Assembly: GCA_024742575.1 (NCBI GenBank)
Contig: JANSYF010000009.1
Span: forward strand, 1 to 64,000
Direction: 5' to 3'
From: Paracoccaceae bacterium
GTDB taxonomy: Bacteria > Pseudomonadota > Alphaproteobacteria > Rhodobacterales > Rhodobacteraceae
DNA: 64,000 nt
Below the pieces are notes generated by a model that ran no database searches, was not told the origin of the DNA, and saw only the letters and a program-made list of their open reading frames with translations. Of this stretch, positions 52,415 through 61,367 are shown one piece after another (the stretch's first letter is position 1; every line of letters begins with the position of its first letter). The position numbers were made by a program, and so were the translations under genes.

Positions 52415-53242
52415 ATGAACGTAGAAACAGGGCCGGAGCGGAGGGCGCGGGGAAGGCCTCGCGCGTGGAGCGATACGACCGAGCAGAACAAGATCAAATC
52501 GTTGGATCGCGCGCTTGTTATCCTCGAACGGTTGAGCGAACGCGGCGGTGCGACGCTGACCGATCTCTCCGAAGATTTAGATCAATCGCCCGCAACGGTC
52601 TACCGGGTCCTGTCGACCTTTGAGGGGCGCAACATGGTCGATTTCGATCCTGTCGCGCAGACCTGGCATATCGGGGCAGGGGCGTTTCACATCGGGTCGC
52701 GCTTTCTGCGCCGCACGTCGTTGGTGGAACGTGCTCGCCCGTTCCTGCGCGAGTTGATGCAGAAGACCGAAGAGACTGCCAATCTTGGTGTATCCCGCGA
52801 TGGGTTGGTCCTTTTCCTGAGTCAGGTTGAGACCCATCACAACATCCGCGCGTTTTTCCCGCCGGGGACCATGTCGCCAATGCATTCTTCGGGCATCGGC
52901 AAGGCGCTGCTGGCGCAGATGGACGACAAGGATGTCGCGGCGATCATCCGCAAGCATAAGCTGACTGCGTTCACCGAACACACGCTGGTTACACCCGAGT
53001 CACTGGCCGCTGATCTGGCAGCGACCAAGGCGCGCGGCTATGCATTTGATGCGGAAGAGAAAAACGACGGAATGCGCTGTATCGCGGCGCCCGTTTTCGA
53101 CATGCACGGCGAACCCATCGCGGGCGTGTCGATTTCAGGTCCGTCTGCCCGGATTCCGGATGAACGGATAGATAGTCTTGGGGCAGCGGTCAAAAACACG
53201 GCGGCCAAACTGACCGCCGCGTTGGGTGGAGCGTCAGATTAA
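52415..53242 (+). CDS. IclR-family transcription regulator
   Basis: A 275-residue regulator: N-terminal winged helix (R-A-L-V-I-L-E-R-L-S ... T-L-T-D-L-S-E-D-L-D-Q-S-P-A-T-V-Y-R-V-L) and an IclR effector domain beginning near residue 115 with H-S-S-G-I-G-K-A-L-L. ATG 52415 has a CAGAGGC ribosome site; the open frame reaches far upstream but through the divergent promoter. It resembles BhcR (beta-hydroxyaspartate cycle) in its Arg-rich N-terminus, but no bhcBCD genes are here. Effector not assignable. Its stop overlaps metF by four bases. Confidence 0.85.
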   Translation: MNVETGPERRARGRPRAWSDTTEQNKIKSLDRALVILERLSERGGATLTDLSEDLDQSPATVYRVLSTFEGRNMVDFDPVAQTWHIGAGAFHIGSRFLRRTSLVERARPFLRELMQKTEETANLGVSRDGLVLFLSQVETHHNIRAFFPPGTMSPMHSSGIGKALLAQMDDKDVAAIIRKHKLTAFTEHTLVTPESLAADLAATKARGYAFDAEEKNDGMRCIAAPVFDMHGEPIAGVSISGPSARIPDERIDSLGAAVKNTAAKLTAALGGASD

Positions 53243-54105
53243 GCGACGTTCTGAAGGTTCAATTTGGGTGTCACGCCAAGTGCGTGGCACACGTCGCGCG
53301 TCAGTTCGGGGCGGTTCAGCGTGTAGAAATGCAGCGTATCGACGCCACCGTCGATCAAGTCAGAGCACAGTTCGGTACAAATCGCGGTCGCCAGCAGATC
53401 TTCGCGCCCATCGCGCTCTGCTTTTTCGAACGCGTCCATGACCCAAGCCGGGATATGTGTGCCACAGCGCTGGGCAAATCGGACTGCACCTTTCCAGTTT
53501 TCGATCGGCAGGATGCCGGGTGTCACCGGCTTGTCGATTCCGGCCTTTTCACAGGCATCGCGGAAGCGGAAGAAGGTGTCGGCCTCAAAAAAGAACTGGG
53601 TCAGCGCCTCAGATGCGCCTGCGTCGAACTTGCGCTTGAGGTAACTCACATCCGCTATGGCATCCGCCGCTTCTGGGTGAGTGTCGGGATATGCGCCCAC
53701 ACGAATGTTGAAATCACCAGCGTCGCGCAGGCCTGCGATCAGGTCAACGCTGGATGCAAACCCGTCAGGATGGGGCACAAAACCGTTTGACCCTTTGGGT
53801 GGATCACCCCTAAGCGCGACGATGTCGGTCACGCCGGCCGCGGCGAAATCTTGTGCAATGGCAAGGGTTTCGGCGCGTGTGGCGTTCACGCAAGTGAGGT
53901 GCGCTGCAACTGGCAATCCCGAGGACTTGTGCAACGTCGCCACCGCCTCGCGGGTCAGATCGCGGGTGGTGCCGCCTGCGCCGTAAGTCACAGACACGAA
54001 CCGCGGCTGGAGCGGGGCCAGCACCTGAACGGTGTCCCACAGGCGGAAAGACGCTTCCAGTGACTGGGGCGGGAAGAATTCGAATGATACGGTCGGAGTT
54101 GTCAT
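53239..54105 (-). CDS. metF: 5,10-methylenetetrahydrofolate reductase
   Basis: A 288-residue FAD enzyme that makes 5-methyl-THF for methionine synthesis. It opens V-S-F-E-F-F-P-P-Q-S (residues 7-16), has the folate-site E in F-F-P-P and D in the R-G-D-P-P motif (near residue 107), and G-I-L-P-I-E-N-W. ATG 54105 chosen over an upstream in-frame start at 54186 because the family begins a few residues before F-E-F-F-P-P. Divergent from the LysR gene below. Confidence 0.93.
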   Translation of the reverse strand: MTTPTVSFEFFPPQSLEASFRLWDTVQVLAPLQPRFVSVTYGAGGTTRDLTREAVATLHKSSGLPVAAHLTCVNATRAETLAIAQDFAAAGVTDIVALRGDPPKGSNGFVPHPDGFASSVDLIAGLRDAGDFNIRVGAYPDTHPEAADAIADVSYLKRKFDAGASEALTQFFFEADTFFRFRDACEKAGIDKPVTPGILPIENWKGAVRFAQRCGTHIPAWVMDAFEKAERDGREDLLATAICTELCSDLIDGGVDTLHFYTLNRPELTRDVCHALGVTPKLNLQNVA

Positions 54106-54151
54106 CGACGTGATCCTTGATGGTGTTGAAGCTCTTGTCGCATGTGCAGCA

Positions 54152-54170
54152 TTGTGAGACAAACTCATAA
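54152..54170. promoter_or_regulatory. Candidate MetR operator between metF and metR
   Basis: TTGTGAG-ACAAA-CTCATAA is a dyad with a single arm mismatch (T-N11-A type typical for LysR regulators), located in the divergent spacer. A further perfect pair TGTTGAAG (54124-54131) and CTTCAACA (54178-54185) surrounds it. MetR controls metF in many bacteria, with homocysteine as co-effector. Confidence 0.55.
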
Positions 54171-54200
54171 ATCTAATCTTCAACATGAGAGCGGTTGATA

Positions 54201-55106
54201 ATGCACATCGAGTTCCGACATCTCCGCACGATCAAAGCCATCCATGAATATGGCGGTGTGGCCAAGGCAGCGGACCAGTTGAACATCACGCAATCCGCAC
54301 TCAGTCACCAGATCAAGGCGTTGGAAGATCAGGCCGGGGTGGAGCTGTTTGTCCGCCGCTCTAAGCCGATGAAGCTTTCTGCGGCGGGAATGCGTCTGTT
54401 GCGGCTGGCCAATCAGGTCTTGCCGCAGATCGAGGCGCTCGCTGCGGAGTTCGAAGGGTTGCGCGGCGGTTCAACTGGCCGGATGCACATCGCCATCGAA
54501 TGTCATGCCTGTTTTGAATGGCTGTTCCCGGTGCTCGAGGCGTTCCGCAAAAGCTGGCCGGATGTGGATGTCGACATTCGCCCGGGCCTCGCCTTTGACG
54601 CGCTGCCCGCCTTGCAAAAAGAAGAGGTCGATTTGGTTGTGTCATCTGACCCTGAGGACATACCGGGCGTCACATTTACAGAACTCTTTGATTACAATGC
54701 AGTTTTTGTGGCATCTGCCGCGCATCCATTGGCCGAAAAAACCTTTGTCGAAGCCGAGGATTTCCGGGGGCAGACGTTGATCACCTATCCAGTGGAACGA
54801 TCACGTCTTGATGTTTTCAGCCAGTTGTTGATTCCAGCCAAGGTCGAACCGGCTGCCGTGCGTCAGGTGGAACTGACAGCGGTCATCCTCCTTCTGGTCG
54901 CGTCCAACCGTGGGGTGTCGGTGCTGCCCGACTGGGTGGTGCGCGAGGTAAAATACAGCTCGGACTACGTCACACGTCCCCTGACAGAAAACGGTGTGAC
55001 GCGCAGGCTTTATGCGGCCACGCGAACAGTGGACACGGAAAAACCGTTTGTCGCAGAATTGATACGTCTGGCCCGGCAAGAGGCGCAACGGCTTCAGTCT
55101 GCTTGA
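54201..55106 (+). CDS. metR: LysR-family regulator, MetR-like
   Basis: A 301-residue LysR protein. Helix-turn-helix at about residues 18-40 (G-G-V-A-K-A-A-D-Q-L-N-I-T-Q-S-A-L-S-H-Q-I). The effector domain starts with G-R-M-H-I-A-I-E-C-H-A-C-F-E-W, where the Cys and the E-C-H-x-C motif match MetR. ATG 54201 rather than the TTG two codons earlier. It faces metF across the operator, strengthening the assignment. Confidence 0.85.
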   Translation: MHIEFRHLRTIKAIHEYGGVAKAADQLNITQSALSHQIKALEDQAGVELFVRRSKPMKLSAAGMRLLRLANQVLPQIEALAAEFEGLRGGSTGRMHIAIECHACFEWLFPVLEAFRKSWPDVDVDIRPGLAFDALPALQKEEVDLVVSSDPEDIPGVTFTELFDYNAVFVASAAHPLAEKTFVEAEDFRGQTLITYPVERSRLDVFSQLLIPAKVEPAAVRQVELTAVILLLVASNRGVSVLPDWVVREVKYSSDYVTRPLTENGVTRRLYAATRTVDTEKPFVAELIRLARQEAQRLQSA

Positions 55107-55111
55107 AAAGA

Positions 55112-55318
55112 TCAGAGAGCTGTCAGATCTGACGCCATCAAGCGCCCATCACGGCCTTCGGTCATCTCAAAGCTGACCTTTTGGTTGTCACTCAGCCCGT
55201 CCATCCCGGATTGCTGCACTGCGGAAATGTGAACAAACACATCTTTGCCGCCATCCTCGGGGGAAATAAAGCCATAGCCTTTGGTGGCATTAAACCATTT
55301 CACGGTACCGTTCGGCAT
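55112..55318 (-). CDS. Cold-shock protein (CspA family)
   Basis: A 68-residue CSD protein: [10 protein letters not shown] then RNP1 K-G-Y-G-F-I-S and RNP2 V-F-V-H-I-S. It is a single-stranded RNA/DNA chaperone. The inverted repeat 55374-55403 lies 56 bases upstream and may be part of its leader. Six bases after metR on the opposite strand. Confidence 0.92.
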   Translation of the reverse strand: MPNGTVKWFNATKGYGFISPEDGGKDVFVHISAVQQSGMDGLSDNQKVSFEMTEGRDGRLMASDLTAL

Positions 55319-55373
55319 GATCCCGTGTCTCCTTCTGTCGTCGCGTTAGACCTCTGTGGGCCGCTTCAGTTGC

Positions 55374-55403
55374 GACCGGGCACACAATCTGCGACACCCG
55401 GTC
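55374..55403. promoter_or_regulatory. Inverted repeat upstream of the cold-shock gene
   Basis: GACCGGG (55374-55380) pairs perfectly with CCCGGTC (55397-55403), a 16-base loop between. It lies between the divergent csp and arsC-like genes and could be an operator or part of a structured leader. Confidence 0.3.
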
Positions 55404-55503
55404 ACAATAATTGAGATTGACCAAATCGTCCCAAAAACAAGACCTTTTCGCAATTTTCAGCAAAGGCTGAATGACGGGGCGGCGCATGACACAGGAGTGA
55501 AGA

Positions 55504-55818
55504 ATGATCCTTTACGGTCTCAAGACCTGCGATACGTGCCGTAAGGCACTGAAGGTGTTGCCAAACGCAGAATTTGTCGATGTTTCAAAGGCTTCTGTAC
55601 CCGATGGTATACTGGATCGGGCGATCGCAGAGTTCGGTGAAAAAATTCTTAATACCAAATCGACCACATGGCGCGGATTGGATGAAACCGAACGCGCGAA
55701 AGACCCCAAGACGCTACTCATGGCACATCCAAAGCTGATGAAACGTCCGCTCATCGTGGACGAAGACACGCTTTATTTGGGATGGGACAAGGATACTCAG
55801 GCCGCGTTTGCGGGTTAA
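55504..55818 (+). CDS. ArsC/Spx-family thioredoxin-fold protein
   Basis: A 104-residue small protein with the C9-D-T-C12 pair near the N-terminus and R-P-L-I-V-D-E-D-T-L near residue 82. The family includes arsenate reductases and regulators such as Spx. The absence of the arsenate-binding Arg context and its single-gene location make arsenate reduction uncertain. Its stop overlaps the convergent ABC gene by four bases. Confidence 0.8.
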   Translation: MILYGLKTCDTCRKALKVLPNAEFVDVSKASVPDGILDRAIAEFGEKILNTKSTTWRGLDETERAKDPKTLLMAHPKLMKRPLIVDEDTLYLGWDKDTQAAFAG

Positions 55819-57560
55819 TCCCGCGTCTGCATTTGGTGCAGTGCGGCATAGGTGCCGGGCTTTGCCAAAAGTGCGTCATGGGTACCCTGTTCGATAACGC
55901 GACCCTGATCCATGACCACGATCTTGTGCGCATCGCGGATGGTTGACAGGCGATGCGCGATCACCAGTGTGGTTCGACCTTTGGACAATTCGTCCAGCGC
56001 TTCTTGCACCTTTGCCTCGGACCCGGTGTCGAGCGCAGATGTTGCCTCGTCCAGCAGCAGGATGGGGCGGTTGCGCAAAAGCGCGCGTGCAATCGCCACG
56101 CGTTGCCGCTGACCGCCTGACAAGGCCGATCCGCGCGGCCCGACAGGGGTGTTCAACCCGTCAGAAAGCTGCGGCAGGAAATCGGCAACATGGGCTGCAT
56201 CCAATGCACGCTTGAGATCGGCATCGGCCACGTCGTTCTGTCCGAGCAGAATGTTTTCCAAAACCGTATCGTCAAAGAGCAACGCTTCCTGCGACACCAC
56301 GGAAAAGAGCCCGCGCAAGTCTTCAAGCGCCATTTCCGAGACGGGTAAACCGCCTATGGTCACATTTCCATGTGATGGGTCAACAAGTCGGGTCAAAACA
56401 TTGAAAATCGTCGATTTGCCCGCGCCGGATGGCCCAACGAGCGCTGTGGTCTGACCTGCCTGAGCAGTAAAGGTACACCCGTTCAAAATAGCCGTGTCGC
56501 CATAGTTTAATGACACATCTTCAAGTTTGATCTCAGGTACACCAAGTGGGGCGGGTTTCGGGTTTGCGGGGCTACGCAGCGTTGGTTCCGTTTCTAAGAT
56601 TTGCCGGATGCGTTCGATCCCGGCCGCCGCGACTTGCCACACGCCAGCAACATTCCCCAATCGCCGCAAAGGTTCGAAAGCCAGACCAATTGCTGTGAAG
56701 AAGGCCATGAAATCGCCCACTGTTTTCTCACCAGACAGGATCTCGTTGCCGCCGTAGAACAGCACGCCCATGAAGCCCAGACCAGCCATGATGTCGATCA
56801 GACCAGGGATTGTCGCCTGTCCCAAGGCGCTGCGGGTTTCGACCTTGACCCGCTCGTCAGTCAGAGCGCGGTAGCGGTCGGACTGATAGCTTTCCAGCGC
56901 GTTGAGCTTGACCGGAATAATGCCGTGAAACGCCTCGTTCAAACGGACGGAAAGTTTCGCCGCCACATCCCGTGCGCGTCGCGCCTTTTTGCGGACGTAG
57001 CGCTGCAAAAACATCGATGGTGCGATAAGTAGAGGCACGCCCAGTAGCGCCACAACTGTCCAGCGCCAATCGACCGTGATCGCCACCGCGAACAGAGAGA
57101 CAAGAGCAATGACATCCCGGCCAGCGCCTGTGATGATCGTGCGCCAGACCTTTGAAATCGCGTCAACGTCACCTTCAACGCGCTGCATCAGGTAGCCGGG
57201 TGAATGGGTCTGGTGATACGCGCTGTCCAGTACCATCAAATGCGCCAGCAGGTCTTGTCGAATGTCAGCCACGGACAATTGAGAAATTTGGGTCAAAAGC
57301 ACCTTTTGAATGATGCTTGCCACCGCACGGATCACAAAGATGCCAAGAAAGATCAATCCGACCCATAGAATGGCATCCGCTTCGCCACCGACGAAAACGC
57401 GATCGAACATCGGTTTCATCATGTAGGACAAGGCACCGAACATGCCGCCTTCAAGCGCCATGAAGACCAGTGCGATGATCAGTAGCCGCCAGTGTTTTGA
57501 AAGATAGCCGCGCCAGACCCAAAGCAGCAGGCCTTTCGGATTGACGACGGCGTCGGTCAC
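55815..57560 (-). CDS. msbA: MsbA-type ABC exporter (permease-ATPase)
   Basis: A 581-residue half-transporter: six membrane helices (about 25-300) then an ATPase with Walker [10 protein letters not shown], signature A-L-S-G-G-Q-R-Q-R and Walker B I-L-L-L-D-E-A-T-S-A-L-D. Length and layout match MsbA, the lipid A flippase, or related exporters. Overlaps the phosphatase gene start-stop by four bases, so transcribed with it. Confidence 0.88.
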   Translation of the reverse strand: MTDAVVNPKGLLLWVWRGYLSKHWRLLIIALVFMALEGGMFGALSYMMKPMFDRVFVGGEADAILWVGLIFLGIFVIRAVASIIQKVLLTQISQLSVADIRQDLLAHLMVLDSAYHQTHSPGYLMQRVEGDVDAISKVWRTIITGAGRDVIALVSLFAVAITVDWRWTVVALLGVPLLIAPSMFLQRYVRKKARRARDVAAKLSVRLNEAFHGIIPVKLNALESYQSDRYRALTDERVKVETRSALGQATIPGLIDIMAGLGFMGVLFYGGNEILSGEKTVGDFMAFFTAIGLAFEPLRRLGNVAGVWQVAAAGIERIRQILETEPTLRSPANPKPAPLGVPEIKLEDVSLNYGDTAILNGCTFTAQAGQTTALVGPSGAGKSTIFNVLTRLVDPSHGNVTIGGLPVSEMALEDLRGLFSVVSQEALLFDDTVLENILLGQNDVADADLKRALDAAHVADFLPQLSDGLNTPVGPRGSALSGGQRQRVAIARALLRNRPILLLDEATSALDTGSEAKVQEALDELSKGRTTLVIAHRLSTIRDAHKIVVMDQGRVIEQGTHDALLAKPGTYAALHQMQTRD

Positions 57561-58273
57561 GTCACCAACGCCGCAGGTAGGATCAGCTGGTCAGCTGGCG
57601 TCTTGCCGTCAAAGCCCGCTTGGATTGCGGTACCGTCGTATTCATTGCGAATCCAGTCTTCGAACCCGATGGGCTGGCGGGCGTTTCGCGCAGCATAAAC
57701 GTCAAGGATGTAGTCCTGCACGCCGGTCGCGGTGAAGTCGAGGTGGATATACTTGATCGACAATTGCTTGCGCGCAACTTCGATGGGTTGGTCTTCGAAC
57801 ACCATGAGGTACAGCGCCGCGACGAACCCGGCACGATCCGCGCCGGATTTACAATGAAACACAAACGGTTTTTCGGCCATACGCAACGTGTCGATCACGT
57901 GCACGATTTTCTTGCGACTGACCGCATGCCGCGCCTGCAACTTGGCGTTCAAAAGCCGCAGGCCCAAAGCCTCACAGGTCTCAACTTCAAACAGGTAATG
58001 GGCATATTTGTCTTCGCCGCGCAAATTGACGACCGTCTTGATGCCCAGTTCCTTGTATTTCTCAAACCGCGCATGGGTTGGCTGGTTCGACCGATAAACG
58101 CCCGGCGCGATCTCGAAAAAATTGGTCCAAAAGGTGCGCAGAAAGGCGTGGTCAAACACGTGGTAATGAAACGTGGACCAACGCCGCGAACGCGGATCAG
58201 TGATGTCCTTGCCGAAGGACCGACGCAGTTTGCGTTCTGCATCTTCGATCTTTGTCCAAAGTCGTCCCAGCAT
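57557..58273 (-). CDS. Dual-specificity/tyrosine phosphatase-like protein
   Basis: A 238-residue protein with the phosphatase loop H-C141-K-S-G-A-D-R147-A-G and N-terminal G-V-Y-R-S-N-Q-P, a common pattern of bacterial DSP-type phosphatases. Cytoplasmic, no signal. Coupled to msbA (ATGA overlap), so it may act on lipid precursors or sugar phosphates rather than proteins; not established. Starts at 58273 with few alternatives. Confidence 0.85.
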   Translation of the reverse strand: MLGRLWTKIEDAERKLRRSFGKDITDPRSRRWSTFHYHVFDHAFLRTFWTNFFEIAPGVYRSNQPTHARFEKYKELGIKTVVNLRGEDKYAHYLFEVETCEALGLRLLNAKLQARHAVSRKKIVHVIDTLRMAEKPFVFHCKSGADRAGFVAALYLMVFEDQPIEVARKQLSIKYIHLDFTATGVQDYILDVYAARNARQPIGFEDWIRNEYDGTAIQAGFDGKTPADQLILPAALVT

Positions 58274-58418
58274 TCAGTCCCTTTCGCGTCAGGCGCGGAT
58301 GTAGAGACTGCGACGCGCGCTGGCAAGCACCGCGCGATATTGACCGTGCGGCTGTGCGGGGTAGGGTGCGCTCAAACCTGCCCATCGGCAGGGAATTCCC
58401 ATCCTATCGAGGTTGATT

Positions 58419-59615
58419 ATGTCGCTTGCCCAAGGTCGCACCTATCTTGCCATTCCCGGTCCGTCTGTTGTTCCGGACGCGGTATTACGGACGATGCATC
58501 GCGCGTCTCCGAACATCTATGAAGGCGAACTGCCCGACATGATGCCGGATCTTGTTCGCGATCTGAAACGTGTGGCGCGCACGGACGGGCATGTGGCGAT
58601 CTATATCAGCAATGGCCATGGCGCATGGGAAGCGGCGCTGGCCAACACGGTTGGTGTCGGGGAAAAGGTGCTGGTTCTGTCCACCGGTTTTTTTGCAATG
58701 GCATGGAGCCGGATTGCCGAGGCCCGTGGTATCAAAGTCGATGTGCTGGACTTCGGCAATGGCGGCACGTTCGATCTGTCGCGGGTTGCGGATGCGCTTA
58801 AGGCCGACAGCGCTCATGCCTACAAGGCGGTGCTGGCGGTGCATGTGGACACATCAAGTTCGAACCGCAATGAATTTGCGCCGCTGCGCGCAATCCTTGA
58901 TGATCTTGGCCACCCGGCGCTGCTGATCGCCGATTGCATCGCGGCGATGGGGTGTGATCGGTTCGAGATGGATGAATGGGGCGTCGATGTGGCGTTGACC
59001 GGTTCGCAAAAGGGACTGATGTGTCCGCCGGGTCTGGGTTTTTTGTTTTTCAACGACAAAGCCGCCGAAGGTCGCCGCCGACTGAAACATGTGAGCACCT
59101 ATTGGGACTGGACAGCACGGTCAGCGCCCGAGGCGTTCTATCAGTATTTCAGCGGCACCGCGCCAACACATCACCTTTATGGCCTACGCACCGCGCTTGA
59201 CATGATCCATGCCGAGGGAATGGACGCTGTCTGGCAACGCCATGCCACCTTGGCGCAGGCGATCTGGGCTGCGGTCGAGCACTGGGGGCAGGACGGGCCG
59301 CTGCGGCTCAACATCGCGGATCGCAGCTTGCGCAGTCATGCGGTGACGGCGATGTCCATCGGCAAGCCGCATGGTGCCGAGTTGCGCCAATGGTGCAGCA
59401 CTCAGGCAGGTGTTACGTTGGGAATCGGTTTGGGCATGGGCAATGAGGATGACCCAAACAGCGACGGGTACTTCCGGTTTGGGCATATGGGCCATGTGAA
59501 CGCGCACATGATCCTTGGTTTGCTGGGGGTTGTTGAGGCCGGTCTTGGTGCTTTGAACATTCCGCATCGGACAGGCGGTGTCGCGGAAGCGGCCAAGGTG
59601 ATTTCAGGCGTCTGA
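58419..59615 (+). CDS. Class V aminotransferase (alanine-glyoxylate type)
   Basis: A 398-residue PLP enzyme. The opening A-I-P-G-P-S-V-V-P matches serine/alanine-glyoxylate aminotransferases; PLP lysine is K198 in V-A-L-T-G-S-Q-K-G-L; the cofactor loop is S-N-G-H-G-A-W-E-A-A. It likely transaminates glyoxylate. BhcA of the beta-hydroxyaspartate cycle is a related but clearly different subgroup, and the partner genes are missing. ATG 58419 is two codons after an in-frame TTG and has GAGG before it. Divergent from the phosphatase. Confidence 0.87.
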   Translation: MSLAQGRTYLAIPGPSVVPDAVLRTMHRASPNIYEGELPDMMPDLVRDLKRVARTDGHVAIYISNGHGAWEAALANTVGVGEKVLVLSTGFFAMAWSRIAEARGIKVDVLDFGNGGTFDLSRVADALKADSAHAYKAVLAVHVDTSSSNRNEFAPLRAILDDLGHPALLIADCIAAMGCDRFEMDEWGVDVALTGSQKGLMCPPGLGFLFFNDKAAEGRRRLKHVSTYWDWTARSAPEAFYQYFSGTAPTHHLYGLRTALDMIHAEGMDAVWQRHATLAQAIWAAVEHWGQDGPLRLNIADRSLRSHAVTAMSIGKPHGAELRQWCSTQAGVTLGIGLGMGNEDDPNSDGYFRFGHMGHVNAHMILGLLGVVEAGLGALNIPHRTGGVAEAAKVISGV

Positions 59616-59825
59616 TTTTCGCGGCCACTGGATCGCGCGGCTGGCTTTGTATTGCGCCAGCCATGTGATGCCGTGATTCAAGATCCATCCGGTCAGGATC
59701 ACGGCAAACAGGCCGAAAAAGGCCCAGATGACTGCGAAAATCCACAAAAGATTGATGAAAATCAGAATGAGACTTGCGGTCGTGTAATCCTCGACCCGCT
59801 TGGGATGATGATCATCCATCTGCAT
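59604..59825 (-). CDS. Small membrane protein, 73 residues
   Basis: M-Q-M-D-D-H-H-P-K-R-V then two hydrophobic helices (A-S-L-I-L-I-F-I-N-L-L-W-I-F-A-V and F-G-L-F-A-V-I-L-T-G-W-I-L) and a basic tail. Resembles small Rhodobacteraceae membrane proteins of the DUF1467/other unknown type; function unknown. AAGG seven bases before ATG 59825; GTG two codons earlier is possible. Overlaps the end of the aminotransferase gene by 12 bases. Confidence 0.6.
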   Translation of the reverse strand: MQMDDHHPKRVEDYTTASLILIFINLLWIFAVIWAFFGLFAVILTGWILNHGITWLAQYKASRAIQWPRKSDA

Positions 59826-59937
59826 CTCCACACCTTGGAACGTGCACGTTTCAAGACCAGAGTAGCGTGGATTGGCGCAGCGTCAGCGATAATCTGCACC
59901 AGATCGCAAAATTTTTCGTGAACAGCGGGCAGCGTGC

Positions 59938-61044
59938 TTAACCACGCGCCGTTGCAAGTGCCTTGGGCAGTGCTGCCCCAAAGATATCGAGATCGGAGGG
60001 GCGTCCTGCGCTGATCCTGATGCATCTGTCGCCGGGCGACACAAAAGGCATACGGACGAACACACCTTCTTGGATCAGGCCAGCAAGCACTGCTTTGGCG
60101 AAAGCGCCGTCGGCACCGCAATCCACCGTAACGAAATTCGTGGCCGAGGGCAGCGGCGTGAGTCCATTGGCTTTGGCGATGGTGCCGATCCGGTCGCGCG
60201 CATTCGCGGCAAGCTCGATCACCTCATCAAGCCAGGCCGTGTCCTCATACGCGGCCAATGCGCCAGCCTGCGAAATCCGCGACATTCCGAAGTGGTTGCG
60301 CACCTTGTCAAAGCTCTTGATCAGGTCTGGGGCACCGATGCCATAGCCCACGCGGGCGCCTGCCATTCCATAGGCCTTGGAGAAAGTGCGCATGCGGATG
60401 ATGCGTGGATCGTTCGCATCGATGTCTGGTGCGGTGCCACTCGGTGCAAATTCGATATACGCCTCATCCAGAAGCAGCAGCGTTCCGTCTGGAAGAGCCT
60501 CGAGCGCTTTTTCGATTTTCGCGCCGCTGTGCCAACTGCCCATCGGGTTGTCCGGGTTGGACAGGTAGACGATCTTGGCGTCGACCTCGGCCGCCTTGGC
60601 CATAAGCGCGTCGATGTCCTCGTGATCATTTTTGAACGGCACTTTGTGCAACGTGCCACCATAACCGACGACGTGGTAGTTGAAGGTGGGGTAAGCGCCG
60701 TCCGATGTGACCACCGGATCGCCGGGGGCGACCAGAAGGCGGACGAGATAACCAAGCAGCGCATCGATTCCTTCACCGATGATGATATTGTCCGGGCGCA
60801 CCCTCATATGGGCTGAGATGGCATGGATCAGATCATAATTCGTGGCATCGGCATATTGCCAGCACTGGCCCGCTGTATCTTGCATGGCGGCGACAGCAAA
60901 GGGCGATGGACCAAAGACACTTTCGTTTGCGCCAAGTCGCGCAAGAAATGGCGCGCCGCGTTGGCGCTCCTGCACTTCGGGGCCGACAAAGGGCACAGAA
61001 GACGGGAGTTTGGCGATCAGTTCGGGGTATCTGGGTCCGGTCAT
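59938..61044 (-). CDS. PLP-dependent aminotransferase, HisC-like
   Basis: A 368-residue fold-type I aminotransferase. PLP lysine in R-T-F-S-K-A-Y-G-M-A-G-A-R-V-G-Y-G, aspartate in L-L-L-D-E-A-Y-I-E-F, and the HisC opening L-G-A-N-E-S-V-F-G-P-S. Known relatives make histidinol phosphate or act on aromatic amino acids. Because no his genes are adjacent, it may be a paralogue. I start at ATG 61044; an upstream in-frame start at 61161 has no better ribosome site. Confidence 0.85.
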   Translation of the reverse strand: MTGPRYPELIAKLPSSVPFVGPEVQERQRGAPFLARLGANESVFGPSPFAVAAMQDTAGQCWQYADATNYDLIHAISAHMRVRPDNIIIGEGIDALLGYLVRLLVAPGDPVVTSDGAYPTFNYHVVGYGGTLHKVPFKNDHEDIDALMAKAAEVDAKIVYLSNPDNPMGSWHSGAKIEKALEALPDGTLLLLDEAYIEFAPSGTAPDIDANDPRIIRMRTFSKAYGMAGARVGYGIGAPDLIKSFDKVRNHFGMSRISQAGALAAYEDTAWLDEVIELAANARDRIGTIAKANGLTPLPSATNFVTVDCGADGAFAKAVLAGLIQEGVFVRMPFVSPGDRCIRISAGRPSDLDIFGAALPKALATARG

Positions 61045-61264
61045 GTGCTGTCTATGCCAAGTGGGCTGGTTCAGAACAAGCTCAGTTCGATGCAACGGCT
61101 TAAAAACCCCGGGTACCTTTGCCAATTTTCTATGAAATGCAGCGGGTGCTGCGTAAAACATACTGCGAAAGTGTAAAGATACCGTTCGCAGCTAACGGAT
61201 CCTCGCGGTATGGTGCCGTGCCCTGAAAAGCTCCAGTCAATTCGGGTCAGCATCTCTGCCCCAA

Positions 61265-61302
61265 TGTTTCGCGCGCGAAACAATAGGTCCAAACCGGACC
61301 TA
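61265..61302. promoter_or_regulatory. Two adjacent perfect dyads upstream of lolCE
   Basis: TGTTTCGCGCGCGAAACA (61265-61282, 18-bp perfect palindrome) is followed directly by TAGGTCC-AAACC-GGACCTA (61284-61302). They lie in the 323-base spacer between the HisC-like gene and lolCE; the rest of the spacer shows no gene. They could be operators or a leader hairpin. Confidence 0.5.
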
Positions 61303-61367
61303 CCCTACGCGGCTTGACCCGCCGGGGTGGAACGGCCACTTATCGACCAGAGCAGAAAGAGACCGAC

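Noticed and set aside
58419-59615. bhcA of a beta-hydroxyaspartate cycle, together with the IclR gene as bhcR
   Set aside because: The aminotransferase differs from BhcA in its N-terminal half, and no bhcB, bhcC or bhcD is present near either gene.
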